Part shown: one piece after another, positions 1 through 8,871 of the stretch
How positions within the stretch are numbered: the first letter of the stretch is position 1
How the letters are laid out: each line of letters starts with the position of its first letter
Source: Rheinheimera hassiensis
GTDB taxonomy: Bacteria > Pseudomonadota > Gammaproteobacteria > Enterobacterales > Alteromonadaceae
Assembly (NCBI RefSeq): GCF_022436675.1
Contig: NZ_JAKUJZ010000002.1
Span: forward strand, 565,417-629,416
DNA: 64,000 bases
Direction of reading: 5' to 3'
Translations under genes and position numbers: made by a program
Notes under the pieces: model-generated
What the model saw: only the letters and a program-made list of their open reading frames with translations
Databases searched by the model: none
What the model was told of the DNA's origin: nothing

Positions 1-890
1 CGGTATCAACAGCTTTTGGCTCAGCCATGCTGAACGATTTTAACAATCAAGGCAGGCTGCAAAGAGTGGTGGTTCAGGCGCAGAGTGAGCAACGTATGAC
101 TCCACAGAGTCTGCTGCAACTACACGTGCCATCCCGTAATGGCAATCAGGTCCCTGTCAGCTCTTTCGCCAGCCTTGAGTGGACAAATACACCTGTGCAG
201 CTGTCCCGTTACAATGGCTATCCGTCATTTAGCATCTCCGGAGATGCGAAACCTGGTGCCAGCAGTGGTGAGGCCATGAAGGAAATGGAACAAATCATCT
301 CGGCCTTGCCACAAGGTGTAGGTTATGAGTGGACTGGCTTGTCTTATCAGGAGAAATTGTCAGGCTCTCAGGTCTCTCTTTTGATCAGTCTATCTATTCT
401 GGTGGTGTTTTTAGTTCTGGTGGCTTTGTATGAAAGCTGGTCTATCCCACTTTCTGTGCTGTTGATAGTTCCGGTTGGGGCGCTTGGTTCTGTATTAGCT
501 GTCGCAGTGTTGGAGCTGAGCAACAACGTATATTTTAAAGTAGGCTTAATCACTATTATTGGTTTATCAGCCAAAAACGCTATTCTGATCATAGAGTTTG
601 CCAAAGAGCTGCATCATCAGGGGCTTACCTATGCTCAAGCTGTGTTGCAGGCAGCGCGTATGAGATTCAGACCTATAGTGATGACCTCCGTCGCTTTTAT
701 GCTTGGGGTACTGCCGTTGACTGTTGCAACAGGTCCTGGTGCAGCAAGTCAGCAAGCTCTGGGCAGCAGTGTGATGGGCGGTATGGTCAGCGCTACTATA
801 TTGGGCGTTGTACTGGTGCCGGTGTTTTACGTTTGGGTGATGACTTTGTTTAGCAAGAAAGTTGTAGTGGACAAGTCAGTGAACACCTGA
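1..890 (+). CDS. RND multidrug efflux transporter, C-terminal part (AcrB/MexB family)
   Basis: The reading frame is open from the window edge, so this is the last ~296 residues of an inner-membrane proton-driven drug exporter of the AcrB/MexB (HAE1) family, normally ~1,040 aa. The visible part covers the end of the second periplasmic loop (LNDFNNQGR, RYNGYPSFSISG, GVGYEWTGLSYQEKLSG) and the last transmembrane helices with GLSAKNAILIIEFAKEL and RMRFRPIVMTS, all hallmark AcrB blocks. The ATG at 27 is internal, not a start. No tripartite partner gene follows; adaptor and channel genes, if linked, lie upstream of the window. Family call is secure; substrate is unknown. Confidence 0.93.
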   Translation, partial: VSTAFGSAMLNDFNNQGRLQRVVVQAQSEQRMTPQSLLQLHVPSRNGNQVPVSSFASLEWTNTPVQLSRYNGYPSFSISGDAKPGASSGEAMKEMEQIISALPQGVGYEWTGLSYQEKLSGSQVSLLISLSILVVFLVLVALYESWSIPLSVLLIVPVGALGSVLAVAVLELSNNVYFKVGLITIIGLSAKNAILIIEFAKELHHQGLTYAQAVLQAARMRFRPIVMTSVAFMLGVLPLTVATGPGAASQQALGSSVMGGMVSATILGVVLVPVFYVWVMTLFSKKVVVDKSVNT

Positions 891-941
891 CTATCCACAA
901 GTCAGGACCTTCAAAAAGTGCTTCCGACTTCATAGTTAAGT

Positions 942-958
942 CTTAAGTTTGTCTTAAG
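942..958 (+). promoter_or_regulatory. PmrA/QseB-type response-regulator box
   Basis: Direct repeat CTTAAG-TTTGT-CTTAAG, i.e. two identical hexamers with a 5-nt spacer (11-nt period). It fits the PmrA-type consensus YTTAAK-N5-YTTAAK. A -10-like TATGCT sits at 969-974, so the box occupies the -35 region of a promoter for the following phosphotransferase gene. Binding is inferred. Confidence 0.55.
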
Positions 959-1002
959 TATCCACTTCTATGCTGGCCTCAATTAAAAACAGAGGCCTCT
1001 TT

Positions 1003-3006
1003 ATGTCTGTTGTTAGCGTCGAAAAATCCTCCTTTCTTGCCAATTTGTTTTGCTTAGGTCCTTATCGTTACTTGATCCGTACTGCGGTACTTGGGTTGGT
1101 GCTGTTGAGTTTAAGCAGGCTGGCACTGGTGTTGTGGCAATTCGACAGAGTGGAAGGCACGGCATTGCTGTTTGATGTCTTAGTCCAGGGGATACGCGCC
1201 GATATTATTGTGGTGTCATTGTTTTTGGTGTTGCCAGTACTGTTGATCCCGCTGGCTTCAGTGCGGGGACTGAATAAAGTCTGGTTTCAATTCAGCTATC
1301 TGTGGTGCCTGCTGGCGTTAGTGCTGCTGGTGTTTATGGAGCTGGCGACGCCGGCTTTTATTTTGCAGTACGATGTGCGGCCAAACCGGCTTTTTGTCGA
1401 GTACCTGAAGTACCCCAAAGAAGTGTTGTCGACTTTATGGTTTGGTTTTCGTTGGCCTTTAGTTTTTGGTCTGGTCGCCACTCTGCTCTTAACCTGGTTG
1501 ATGCGGCGGATATTTCGCTCTGGGAAATGCACGCTTCAAAGCTGGTCTTTGGAAAAAACACTTGGGCTGTGGTGTCTGGCTTTGCTGTTGTTATTTGCCG
1601 GTATTCGTTCCACCACAGACCATAGGCCTGCTAATCCGGCGATGTTTGCTATCACATCGGACTCCATGGTCAATTCGCTGGTATTAAGTTCAGCTTATTC
1701 AGTACTTTATGCTTTGTACAATTTAAAGCATGAAGCGCGCTCCAGTCAAATCTATGGCAAATTGCCGACAGAACAAATGCTGAAGCAGAGTCTGGACTGG
1801 CCCTGGTTAAAATCTTACCAATTTAACAATCCACAATACCCAACAGCACATTGGCAACAGGCGGTGATTAAGCGTGAGAAACCACTGAATTTGGTGATCG
1901 TAATGCAGGAAAGTCTGGGGGCTACTTTTGTACAATCTTTAGGTGGTTTAGCGGTCACGCCGGAGCTTGAAAAATTAAAGCAGCAGGGCATCTGGTTTGA
2001 GAATTTGTATGCCACAGGTACCCGCTCGGTGCGTGGTATTGAAGCTGTAGTGGCTGGTTTTCCGCCGACACCAGCGCAAAGCACAGTGAAGTTATCCAAT
2101 AGCCAGCAGCATTTCACTACGCTTGCTTCTATTCTCAAAGCGCAGGGCTATCAGACTCAGTTCGTTTATGGCGGTGAAGCGCATTTTGACAATATGCGCA
2201 GTTTTTTTACCGGCAATGGTATGGATCAGATTGTCGATCAAAGCCAGATGCAAAACCCTGTGTTTACCGGCAGCTGGGGCGCCAGTGATGAGGATGTATT
2301 TACTGCTGCGCACCAACAATTAACGGCTTTGCATCAGCAGGATAAGCCATTTTTTAGCCTGATTTTCACCTCCAGCAATCATGAGCCTTTTGAGTTTCCT
2401 GATGGCCGTATTGAGTTATATGAAGAGCCCAAAGATACCGCCAATAACGCGGTGAAATATGCCGACTGGGCCATGGGGCAGTTTTTCCAAAAGGCAAAAC
2501 AAAGCGACTATTGGCAAGATACCTTGTTTTTAATAGTGGCCGATCATGACAACAGAGTGTACGGCGACAACCTGATCCCGGTCGAAAAGTTCCATATTCC
2601 AGGGCTGATTTTAGGTGCGGATACAAAGCCAGAACTGCTGAAAACCCTTGCCAGTCAGATTGATTTAGCACCCACCTTATTATCTATGATGGGTATATCC
2701 AGTTGCCATACCATGACAGGACGGGACTTTACTCTGGATAATATCAGCCCCGGCCGCGCATTATTGCAGTTTGAGGATTACTTTGCTCTGATGCAGAGCG
2801 ACAAACTGGTGATCCTCAAGCCTGATGGAAACAGTGTTGAAGCAAGGTATCAGCCAGGACAGCAAAAACTTAGTTTAAGCAGACATGCTGTGCCGCAGGC
2901 AAATAAAGATAAAGCGTTGGCGCTGGTGCAATTACCATCCTATTTATACCGCGAGAAAAAAAATGTCAGCACGGCACTATGTCCAGATAAATTGCCAGCA
3001 AACTAA
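1003..3006 (+). CDS. LTA synthase-like phosphoglycerol/phosphoethanolamine transferase, inner membrane
   Basis: About 667 aa: roughly five N-terminal membrane helices (to about residue 215) followed by a periplasmic alkaline-phosphatase-superfamily (sulfatase-fold) domain. Metal/nucleophile signatures are visible: VMQESLG, the catalytic Thr in YATGTRSVRG, and VADHDNRVYG near the end. Such enzymes move phosphoglycerol or phosphoethanolamine onto envelope glycans or lipids. ATG 1003 is preferred over ATG 970, because AGAGG lies 8 nt before it and ATG 970 falls in the putative -10. A PmrA-type box upstream hints at an envelope-modification role under cationic-peptide or metal stress, which is inference. 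Which headgroup and acceptor it uses cannot be read from sequence. Confidence 0.85.
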   Translation: MSVVSVEKSSFLANLFCLGPYRYLIRTAVLGLVLLSLSRLALVLWQFDRVEGTALLFDVLVQGIRADIIVVSLFLVLPVLLIPLASVRGLNKVWFQFSYLWCLLALVLLVFMELATPAFILQYDVRPNRLFVEYLKYPKEVLSTLWFGFRWPLVFGLVATLLLTWLMRRIFRSGKCTLQSWSLEKTLGLWCLALLLLFAGIRSTTDHRPANPAMFAITSDSMVNSLVLSSAYSVLYALYNLKHEARSSQIYGKLPTEQMLKQSLDWPWLKSYQFNNPQYPTAHWQQAVIKREKPLNLVIVMQESLGATFVQSLGGLAVTPELEKLKQQGIWFENLYATGTRSVRGIEAVVAGFPPTPAQSTVKLSNSQQHFTTLASILKAQGYQTQFVYGGEAHFDNMRSFFTGNGMDQIVDQSQMQNPVFTGSWGASDEDVFTAAHQQLTALHQQDKPFFSLIFTSSNHEPFEFPDGRIELYEEPKDTANNAVKYADWAMGQFFQKAKQSDYWQDTLFLIVADHDNRVYGDNLIPVEKFHIPGLILGADTKPELLKTLASQIDLAPTLLSMMGISSCHTMTGRDFTLDNISPGRALLQFEDYFALMQSDKLVILKPDGNSVEARYQPGQQKLSLSRHAVPQANKDKALALVQLPSYLYREKKNVSTALCPDKLPAN

Positions 3007-3036
3007 TCTGTGGTGGGATTTTTATGCTCTGAGACC

Positions 3037-3057
3037 ATACCCGCCGGTATTTTTATT
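3037..3057 (+). terminator. Weak rho-independent terminator
   Basis: Short stem ATACC-CGCC-GGTAT followed by TTTTATT, 30 nt after the LTA-synthase-like stop codon. The stem is only 5 bp, so the call is tentative. Confidence 0.4.
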
Positions 3058-3105
3058 CAGCCAGAATAATTAGCCCCGCCTGGCGGTAGTCAGAAGCATT
3101 TCTGC

Positions 3106-3114
3106 TGTTATAAT
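3106..3114 (+). promoter_or_regulatory. Extended -10 promoter for glnS
   Basis: TGT-TATAAT, an extended -10 with a perfect TATAAT hexamer; no good -35 is visible. It predicts a start of transcription near 3121 and a ~60-nt leader. That rules out the upstream in-frame ATG at 3113 as the glnS start. Confidence 0.6.
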
Positions 3115-3181
3115 GCCGCCATATTTCAGTAACTTTAGCCAGTGCAGCCGCGCTGGTTTTTCAGATAGGGATTTGAATTTT

Positions 3182-4849
3182 ATGGCGGACGTAGAACATC
3201 GCCCAACTAATTTTATTCGGCAGATTATTGATACTGATTTAGCCTCCGGCAAACACAGTGCTGTGCAAACCCGTTTTCCGCCTGAGCCTAATGGTTACTT
3301 ACACATTGGCCATGCTAAATCTATCTGCCTGAACTTTGGTATTGCTCAGGATTACCAGGGTAAATGTAACCTGCGGTTTGATGATACCAACCCGGAAAAA
3401 GAAAACGTCGAGTTTGTTAACTCTATTTCGCGCGACGTGAACTGGCTGGGCTTTCAGTGGGATGGCGCTGTACGTTATTCTTCAGATTACTTTGACGCTC
3501 TGTATGGTTATGCGGTTGAATTAATTAACAAAGGCCTGGCCTATGTTTGCTTTTTAAATGGCGAACAAATGCGTGAGTACCGTGGCAATTTAACCCAACC
3601 GGGTAAACCCAGCCCAACGCGCGATACCAGCCCGGCGGAAAACCTGGCGCTGTTTGAAAAAATGCGTGCAGGTGGTTTTAAAGAAGGCGAGTGTTCGCTG
3701 CGCGCCAAAATTGATATGACATCCAGCTTTATGGTTATGCGCGATCCGGTTATTTACCGTGTTAAGTTTGCCCATCACCATCAAACCGGTGACAAGTGGT
3801 GCATTTACCCGATGTACGACTTCACCCACTGTATTTCTGATGCACTGGAGGGGGTTACGCACTCGCTGTGTACGCTGGAATTTCAGGATAACCGCCGTTT
3901 GTATGACTGGATTTTGGGTAACATTACTATTGCCTGCCACCCACAGCAGATTGAGTTCTCACGCTTAAATCTGGAATTTGCGGTAATGAGTAAGCGTAAA
4001 CTGCAAACGCTGGTAGAAAAACAGGTTGTATCCGGTTGGGACGACCCGCGTATGCCAACCATTGCCGGTTTGCGCCGCCGTGGTTATACCGCATCGGCTA
4101 TTCGAGAGTTTGCTAAACGCATTGGTGTGACCAAGCAAGACAATGTCATTGAAATGAGCGCGCTGGAAGCATGTATCCGCGAAGATTTAGATGCAACTGC
4201 ACCGCGTGCCATGGCTGTACTTGATCCGCTTAAGGTTACAATTACTAACTTTCCTGCCGATGGCGTGCAATGGGTTGAGGCGCCAAATCATCCGAAAGAT
4301 GACAGCATGGGCAGCCGTAAACTGCCGTTTGGGCCGGTGGTGTATATCGACCGCGCCGATTTTCGCGAAGAGGCGAACAAAAAGTACAAGCGTTTAGTAC
4401 TTAATGGCGATGTGCGTTTACGCAATGCTTATGTGATCCACGCCGATGAAGTGGTAAAAGACAGCGAAGGTAATATTGTTGAATTAAAATGCAGCTATTT
4501 ACCGGAAACACTGGGTGAAAACCCGGCAGATGGCCGTAAAGTGCGTGGCGTAATTCATTGGGTAGAAGCTAAACACGCAGTGCCAGCCGAGTTCCGCGTT
4601 TATGATCGTTTATTCAGCGTGGCCAACCCTGCAGCAGAGGAAGACTTCCTGCAGGTGATTAATGCGCAGTCGTTAGTGATTAAACAAGGTTTGGTTGAGC
4701 CGTCATTACAAACAGCTAAAGCTGAACAGGCTTATCAGTTTGAACGTGAAGGTTATTACTGCGCAGATAATAAAGACAGCAGTGCTGACAAGCTGGTGTT
4801 TAACCGTACCGTAGGGCTGCGTGACAGCTGGGGTAAAGAAGACGAATAA
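3182..4849 (+). CDS. glnS: Glutaminyl-tRNA synthetase
   Basis: 555-aa class I aminoacyl-tRNA synthetase charging tRNA-Gln in the cytosol; the E. coli enzyme is 554 aa. HIGH motif in [11 protein letters not shown], the conserved [11 protein letters not shown] loop and the KMSKS-type loop VMSKRKLQ are all present, followed by the two C-terminal beta-barrel anticodon-binding domains. Start chosen at ATG 3182 ([11 protein letters not shown]), which matches the family N terminus and lies after a TAGGGA stretch. The gene is monocistronic, with its own extended -10 promoter and a strong downstream hairpin terminator. Confidence 0.97.
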   Translation: MADVEHRPTNFIRQIIDTDLASGKHSAVQTRFPPEPNGYLHIGHAKSICLNFGIAQDYQGKCNLRFDDTNPEKENVEFVNSISRDVNWLGFQWDGAVRYSSDYFDALYGYAVELINKGLAYVCFLNGEQMREYRGNLTQPGKPSPTRDTSPAENLALFEKMRAGGFKEGECSLRAKIDMTSSFMVMRDPVIYRVKFAHHHQTGDKWCIYPMYDFTHCISDALEGVTHSLCTLEFQDNRRLYDWILGNITIACHPQQIEFSRLNLEFAVMSKRKLQTLVEKQVVSGWDDPRMPTIAGLRRRGYTASAIREFAKRIGVTKQDNVIEMSALEACIREDLDATAPRAMAVLDPLKVTITNFPADGVQWVEAPNHPKDDSMGSRKLPFGPVVYIDRADFREEANKKYKRLVLNGDVRLRNAYVIHADEVVKDSEGNIVELKCSYLPETLGENPADGRKVRGVIHWVEAKHAVPAEFRVYDRLFSVANPAAEEDFLQVINAQSLVIKQGLVEPSLQTAKAEQAYQFEREGYYCADNKDSSADKLVFNRTVGLRDSWGKEDE

Positions 4850-4872
4850 TAATCCTCTGTAACCAGATAAAT

Positions 4873-4893
4873 AAAGGCCGCATTGCGGCCTTT
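4873..4893. terminator. Bidirectional terminator between glnS and DUF3185 gene
   Basis: Perfect 9-bp stem AAAGGCCGC-ATT-GCGGCCTTT with flanking A and T runs, between converging genes. Confidence 0.8.
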
Positions 4894-4908
4894 ATGCATG
4901 TTAAACGG

Positions 4909-5103
4909 TTATTTCTTCAGCAAAACACCCAGACCTACAATGGCAGCTATGGCCCCCCCCACCAGAAACCAAATAGAGTTGTCTGTTGGGTTACCTGTTA
5001 CTACCTCAGTTACCTGAGACGCGGCGGAATTGTATTCGGTGTAACCAAAGTATAATAAAATGACACCGGCGACTAAAATTGCTAAACCCAGAATTTTATT
5101 CAT
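4909..5103 (-). CDS. Small two-helix membrane protein, DUF3185 family
   Basis: 64 aa. N-terminal MNKILGLAILVAGVILLYFG helix, a short polar loop with VTGNPTDNSIW, and a second hydrophobic helix ending in LLKK. The helix-TGxPTD-helix layout is the DUF3185 pattern. Likely an inner-membrane protein of unknown role; the family has no established function. Converges on glnS and shares its terminator. Confidence 0.75.
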   Translation of the reverse strand: MNKILGLAILVAGVILLYFGYTEYNSAASQVTEVVTGNPTDNSIWFLVGGAIAAIVGLGVLLKK

Positions 5104-5241
5104 GTTTATCTCCTGTCTTCTCTCTTAATCAGGCTGTTGTTCTGTATTTTTATAAAGTAAATATCAGGTTTAAGCTGACTGTTTTCAGCAAATTAGATAA
5201 TACTTCAGTGATAACATGGCACAGTTATTCGGTGAAAAATA

Positions 5242-6081
5242 GTGATACGTATAATTTTACTTTATTTTTGCCTGTTTACGGCTAGCGGTGCTGCGGAGTT
5301 AGTGCGTTATCCTGCGATTGCGCACGTTGAAGACCCGCGGTCTGTTTATCCGTTAGCCTTACTGGAACAGGCATTGGCACAATCGGAGCGGCAGTATCAG
5401 CTGCAAAGCTCGTCTGAGCGTATGTCTAAATCACGCAGTATAGTGTTTTTAAAAGAGCAGGCCGAGCTGGATGTACTGTGGACGATGACGTCTGTTGAGC
5501 GCGAACTGGATTTGCAGCCTATTCGCATTCCCATTTTTAAAGGACTTAGCGGTTATCGTATTATGCTGATACGCAACGATCAGCAGGCTAAATTTTCAGC
5601 CAGTGCTAAACCAGAGCAAATCCGCCGTCTGGTGTATGCGCAGGGCCATGACTGGGTAGATGCAAAAGTACTGCAGCTTAACGGCTTTTCGGTAATTGGC
5701 GCAGCCGGCTATGACAATTTATTCTCCATGCTGGAAAAAGGCCGGGTGGATGCAGTGCCACGCAACGCGCTGGAAATTGCTGATGAAGCCGCACTGCTTA
5801 CAGAGCGTAATATAATGACAGAGCAAAACTGGGTGCTTTATTATCCTACTGCCAGCTATTTCTTTGTTAATTCTGCTAACGAGCAACTGGCAAAGGATAT
5901 TGAAAACGGACTGCGTAAAATGGTTGCCGATGGCACTTTTGATCAGCTTTTTTATCAGTTTTTTGCCAATCATCTGGCAGAGCTAAAACTGGATAAGCGG
6001 CAAATAATAAAGCTGGATAATCCGCTTTTACCTGCACAAACGCCTATTAAAGATGGCCGACTCTGGTATTATCCGCAGTAA
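5242..6081 (+). CDS. Periplasmic solute-binding-like protein (SBP_bac_3-type fold)
   Basis: 279 aa, GTG start; no ATG lies upstream in frame near it. Residues 1-18 form a signal peptide (IRIILLYFCLFTASGAAE). The mature part resembles family-3 solute-binding proteins found without a transporter: a ligand lobe with IPIFKGLSGYRIMLIR, GAAGYDNLFSMLEKGRVDAVPRN (typical of the second lobe) and a C-terminal GTFDQLFYQFF helix. No ABC permease genes are adjacent, so it may be a stand-alone sensor or orphan binding protein. Ligand unknown. Confidence 0.7.
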   Translation: MIRIILLYFCLFTASGAAELVRYPAIAHVEDPRSVYPLALLEQALAQSERQYQLQSSSERMSKSRSIVFLKEQAELDVLWTMTSVERELDLQPIRIPIFKGLSGYRIMLIRNDQQAKFSASAKPEQIRRLVYAQGHDWVDAKVLQLNGFSVIGAAGYDNLFSMLEKGRVDAVPRNALEIADEAALLTERNIMTEQNWVLYYPTASYFFVNSANEQLAKDIENGLRKMVADGTFDQLFYQFFANHLAELKLDKRQIIKLDNPLLPAQTPIKDGRLWYYPQ

Positions 6082-6110
6082 GTGTCGTATTTTACCCAAC
6101 CTCTGGATGT

Positions 6111-6737
6111 ATGATGGACCTATTCTTAGCGGTGCTGTTTTTTGCCTTTTCTACCACTATTACACCTGGCCCTAACAACGTAATGATTATGTCATCCGGC
6201 GTTAATTATGGCGTCAAGGCCAGCGTGCCGCACTGGTTGGGAATATGTTTGGGTTTCCCGCTAATGGTACTGCTGGTGGGGCTGGGATTTGGTGCTGTGT
6301 TTGAGCGTTATCCACATCTGCACCAACTGATTAAAGTGGTTGGGGTGGTTTATCTTATCTGGCTGGCCTGGCACATTGCCAGCGCTGAGCCCAAAGCAAT
6401 AGAGAAAGGCAAAAGTAAGCCATTCAGCTTTATACAGGCTGCATTATTTCAATGGGTTAATGGCAAGGCATGGGTGATGGCCAGTGGTGCTGTCGCCGCC
6501 TTTACTGCGGTAGGGGGCGTGTATTGGCTGGAGGTGAGCGTAATTGCCGCCGCTTTTTTACTGGTCGCTTTTCCTTGTGTGGGGGCCTGGCTGGTGTTTG
6601 GTGCAGCGCTTAGAGCGGTGCTAACTCAGCCTCTGTTTCAGCGTATATTTAATGTTTGCATGGCCATTATTTTGCTGTTATCGGTAGTGCCGGTAGTGAT
6701 CGAAATCTGGCATTATTATTTTATGCCAGCAACATAA
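6111..6737 (+). CDS. LysE/RhtB family amino-acid exporter
   Basis: 208 aa, about six transmembrane segments. The N-terminal TPGPNNVMIMSSG block is the LysE/RhtB signature, and FQWVNGKAWVMA is the conserved segment after the third helix. Members export amino acids or their derivatives across the inner membrane. The start is ATG 6111 or the next codon, ATG 6114. It may be co-transcribed with the two small genes downstream. Substrate not predictable. Confidence 0.88.
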   Translation: MMDLFLAVLFFAFSTTITPGPNNVMIMSSGVNYGVKASVPHWLGICLGFPLMVLLVGLGFGAVFERYPHLHQLIKVVGVVYLIWLAWHIASAEPKAIEKGKSKPFSFIQAALFQWVNGKAWVMASGAVAAFTAVGGVYWLEVSVIAAAFLLVAFPCVGAWLVFGAALRAVLTQPLFQRIFNVCMAIILLLSVVPVVIEIWHYYFMPAT

Positions 6738-6767
6738 TTGTGGTTTGATAGTTTGGGTTTTGCACAG

Positions 6768-7295
6768 ATGAATGGCAGTGAGGAAAAAATAAAGCTGGAG
6801 CATGAAGCGGCAAGGCTGTTTATGCGTTTATACGAGCAGCGCTTTGGTATTGCTATGCGCCATATCTGGCATAACGAGCCGGCCCGGCCGGATGTATCCT
6901 GTTACTATGACGAGCAAAAGCTGGATTTAGAAATTGCTCATCTTTATGGTAGCGAAGCAGAAGCTATGCATATTCTCGGGCGTGAGCTTGGCACTAATAC
7001 CCACAAAGAACTTATGGCGCTGCTGCGCACACCGGCGCAACATCGGTTGTTAACCGCACTTAACCGCCTGATCAGCAATAAAGCCGAAAAAAACTATCAC
7101 ACTGAAAGGGTCTGGTTGGTGATCCGTAATGCCAACCCGTTATGGACCCGTCGCGATATTTTGCAGTATTACAAACAACTGCATATGCCAAAACGGCATC
7201 CGTTTGAACAAATCTGGTTAATTGGTGATATGCAGGGGCAAAGCGGCATAATGGCACTGTACCCTGCAAGCCTGACCGCATTGGAGCTTGGCTGA
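6768..7295 (+). CDS. Conserved hypothetical protein, soluble
   Basis: 175 aa from ATG 6768 (MNGSEEKIKL); an in-frame TTG at 6738 would abut the previous stop and is less likely. No signal peptide or membrane segment. The stretch RPDVSCYYDEQKLDLEIAHL has PD then LEIA spacing faintly like a PD-(D/E)xK nuclease core, but the lysine is absent, so no enzymatic role is claimed. It overlaps the next gene by TGATG, implying translational coupling with a small membrane protein. Confidence 0.6.
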   Translation: MNGSEEKIKLEHEAARLFMRLYEQRFGIAMRHIWHNEPARPDVSCYYDEQKLDLEIAHLYGSEAEAMHILGRELGTNTHKELMALLRTPAQHRLLTALNRLISNKAEKNYHTERVWLVIRNANPLWTRRDILQYYKQLHMPKRHPFEQIWLIGDMQGQSGIMALYPASLTALELG

Positions 7296-7669
7296 TGCTG
7301 GCATTTTATCAGCGCTGGGCGCGGCGTATGTATCCGTTAAGGGCTGTGTTTGTCGTGCTGTTTTTACTGGCAGTTAGTGCCTTTGGCTGGCTGCTGTTTA
7401 GCGCAACACCGGATTTTGCCCAGCGCTGGCAGCTTACTGCGGTATTATGCGGTGTCAGTAGTTTACTGCTCTGGCTGTGGGCCGTAGTGTTTTATCCTGA
7501 GCTGCCCACGGCAGATAACAATGCTGGCACGCTACATAAAATTAAAATACGCCTGCAACGGCTATGTTATTACCTGTTGGCTATGCTGGTAACTGTGTTA
7601 CTACTGGCGACAACATACCTTGGCTTGCGTGTACTTAAAGGTATAATCGCCACCTTGTTTTTTAGCTGA
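7295..7669 (+). CDS. Small inner-membrane protein, unknown
   Basis: 124 aa with three hydrophobic segments (about residues 17-36, 46-66 and 92-121) and a basic N terminus (YQRWARRMYPLR). Starts within the stop of the previous gene (TGATG) and ends 11 nt before earP, so it is part of the same transcription unit. No recognisable family. Confidence 0.6.
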   Translation: MLAFYQRWARRMYPLRAVFVVLFLLAVSAFGWLLFSATPDFAQRWQLTAVLCGVSSLLLWLWAVVFYPELPTADNNAGTLHKIKIRLQRLCYYLLAMLVTVLLLATTYLGLRVLKGIIATLFFS

Positions 7670-7680
7670 CGATATATTTG

Positions 7681-8850
7681 ATGCCTGCAACTGCCCGCCG
7701 CTGGGATATATTCTGCGCTGTTATAGATAACTTTGGTGATATCGGTATTTGCTGGCGGCTAAGCCGGCAACTGGCTGCCGAACAGGGTATTGCAGTGCGG
7801 TTGTGGGTGGATGATTTAACCAGCTTTAACAAAATTTGCCCACAGGTAGATATTAACCAGACACAGCAGAATATTGCCGGTGTGACTATTACGCTATGGT
7901 CTGACAATACCGACTGGCAGGCAAATGGTATCGCCAGCGTAGTGGTAGAGGCTTTGGCGTGTAATGTGCCAATGCCCTATCAGCAATTGATGGCACAGCA
8001 AGATGTAAAGCCGTTATGGCTTAATCTGGAATACTTATCGGCAGAAGCCTGGGTAGAGGGCTGCCATGCGCTGCCGTCGCCGCAGCCACATTTAGCACTG
8101 GACAAATATTTCTTTTTCCCCGGCTTTACTGCTGGCACAGGTGGTTTGCTGCAAGAGGCGAATGTGCAACAGCTTGGCGCGCAGTTTCTGGCTGATACTG
8201 CCGCGCAGCAACAGTTCTGGCAGCAGCTAGGGGTTGATAACCACGGGGATTACCAGCAAAAAATTTCGCTGTTTGCTTATGATCATCCAAAAATTGAAAG
8301 TTTACTTGCCTGCTGGCAACAGCCAGGTATCAACACCTTGTGTCTGGTGCCTGAAGGCGCACTAGCCAACCAGTTAATTCAGTTTTACCCGCAGTTAAAA
8401 CAGCACGGCGAGCTGGTAATAAATACGCTGACATTAAAAGTGTTGTCTTTTATGCCGCAAGACGATTACGACAAGCTGCTCTTTGCCTGTGATATCAACT
8501 TTGTTCGCGGTGAAGATTCTGTTATCCGCGCGCACTGGGCTGCTAAGCCGTTTATCTGGCAAATTTACCGTCAGGCAGAGCAGGCGCATCTGGATAAGCT
8601 GCAGGCTTTTATGCAGCGTTACTGCGCGCAAATGCCTGAAGATGTTGCTGATAACTTGCAAGAATTCTGGCTGGCCTGGAATACCGACAGCCAGCTTGAG
8701 CACAGCTGGCAAAAATATAGTGCAAAGCTGGCGCAAATCGCCGAATATAACCGGTATTGGCGCACAGCGTTAACGGCAAACGGAGATCTTGCCAGCAACC
8801 TCGTGCACTTTGTTGAAAAAAAATTTATAATGCGACGCAATTTTTCCTAA
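7681..8850 (+). CDS. earP: EF-P arginine rhamnosyltransferase EarP
   Basis: 389 aa, GT-B inverting glycosyltransferase that adds rhamnose from dTDP-L-rhamnose to Arg32 of elongation factor P. The N terminus RWDIFCAVIDNFGDIGICWR is the EarP signature, with DNFGD including the catalytic aspartate; the C-terminal half has FVRGEDSVIRAHWAAKPFIW, the donor-binding region. It lies 21 nt upstream of efp, the usual arrangement for EarP-type organisms. An alternative TTG start sits one codon earlier. Confidence is high because enzyme and substrate gene are adjacent. Confidence 0.95.
   Translation: MPATARRWDIFCAVIDNFGDIGICWRLSRQLAAEQGIAVRLWVDDLTSFNKICPQVDINQTQQNIAGVTITLWSDNTDWQANGIASVVVEALACNVPMPYQQLMAQQDVKPLWLNLEYLSAEAWVEGCHALPSPQPHLALDKYFFFPGFTAGTGGLLQEANVQQLGAQFLADTAAQQQFWQQLGVDNHGDYQQKISLFAYDHPKIESLLACWQQPGINTLCLVPEGALANQLIQFYPQLKQHGELVINTLTLKVLSFMPQDDYDKLLFACDINFVRGEDSVIRAHWAAKPFIWQIYRQAEQAHLDKLQAFMQRYCAQMPEDVADNLQEFWLAWNTDSQLEHSWQKYSAKLAQIAEYNRYWRTALTANGDLASNLVHFVEKKFIMRRNFS
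8826..8831 (+). promoter_or_regulatory. Candidate -10 for efp inside the earP 3' end
   Basis: TATAAT hexamer 40 nt upstream of the efp start, within the last codons of earP. It would give efp its own transcript with a ~35-nt leader. No clear -35 box is seen. Confidence 0.4.
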
Positions 8851-8871
8851 CGAGAAGATATTTCAGTCATG

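Noticed and set aside
27..29. ATG as start of the first gene
   Set aside because: The frame is open to base 3 and the protein aligns with the middle of AcrB, so this is an internal Met of a truncated gene.
3113..3181. Upstream start for glnS
   Set aside because: It lies within the TATAAT -10 and adds residues absent from GlnS; ATG 3182 fits family length.
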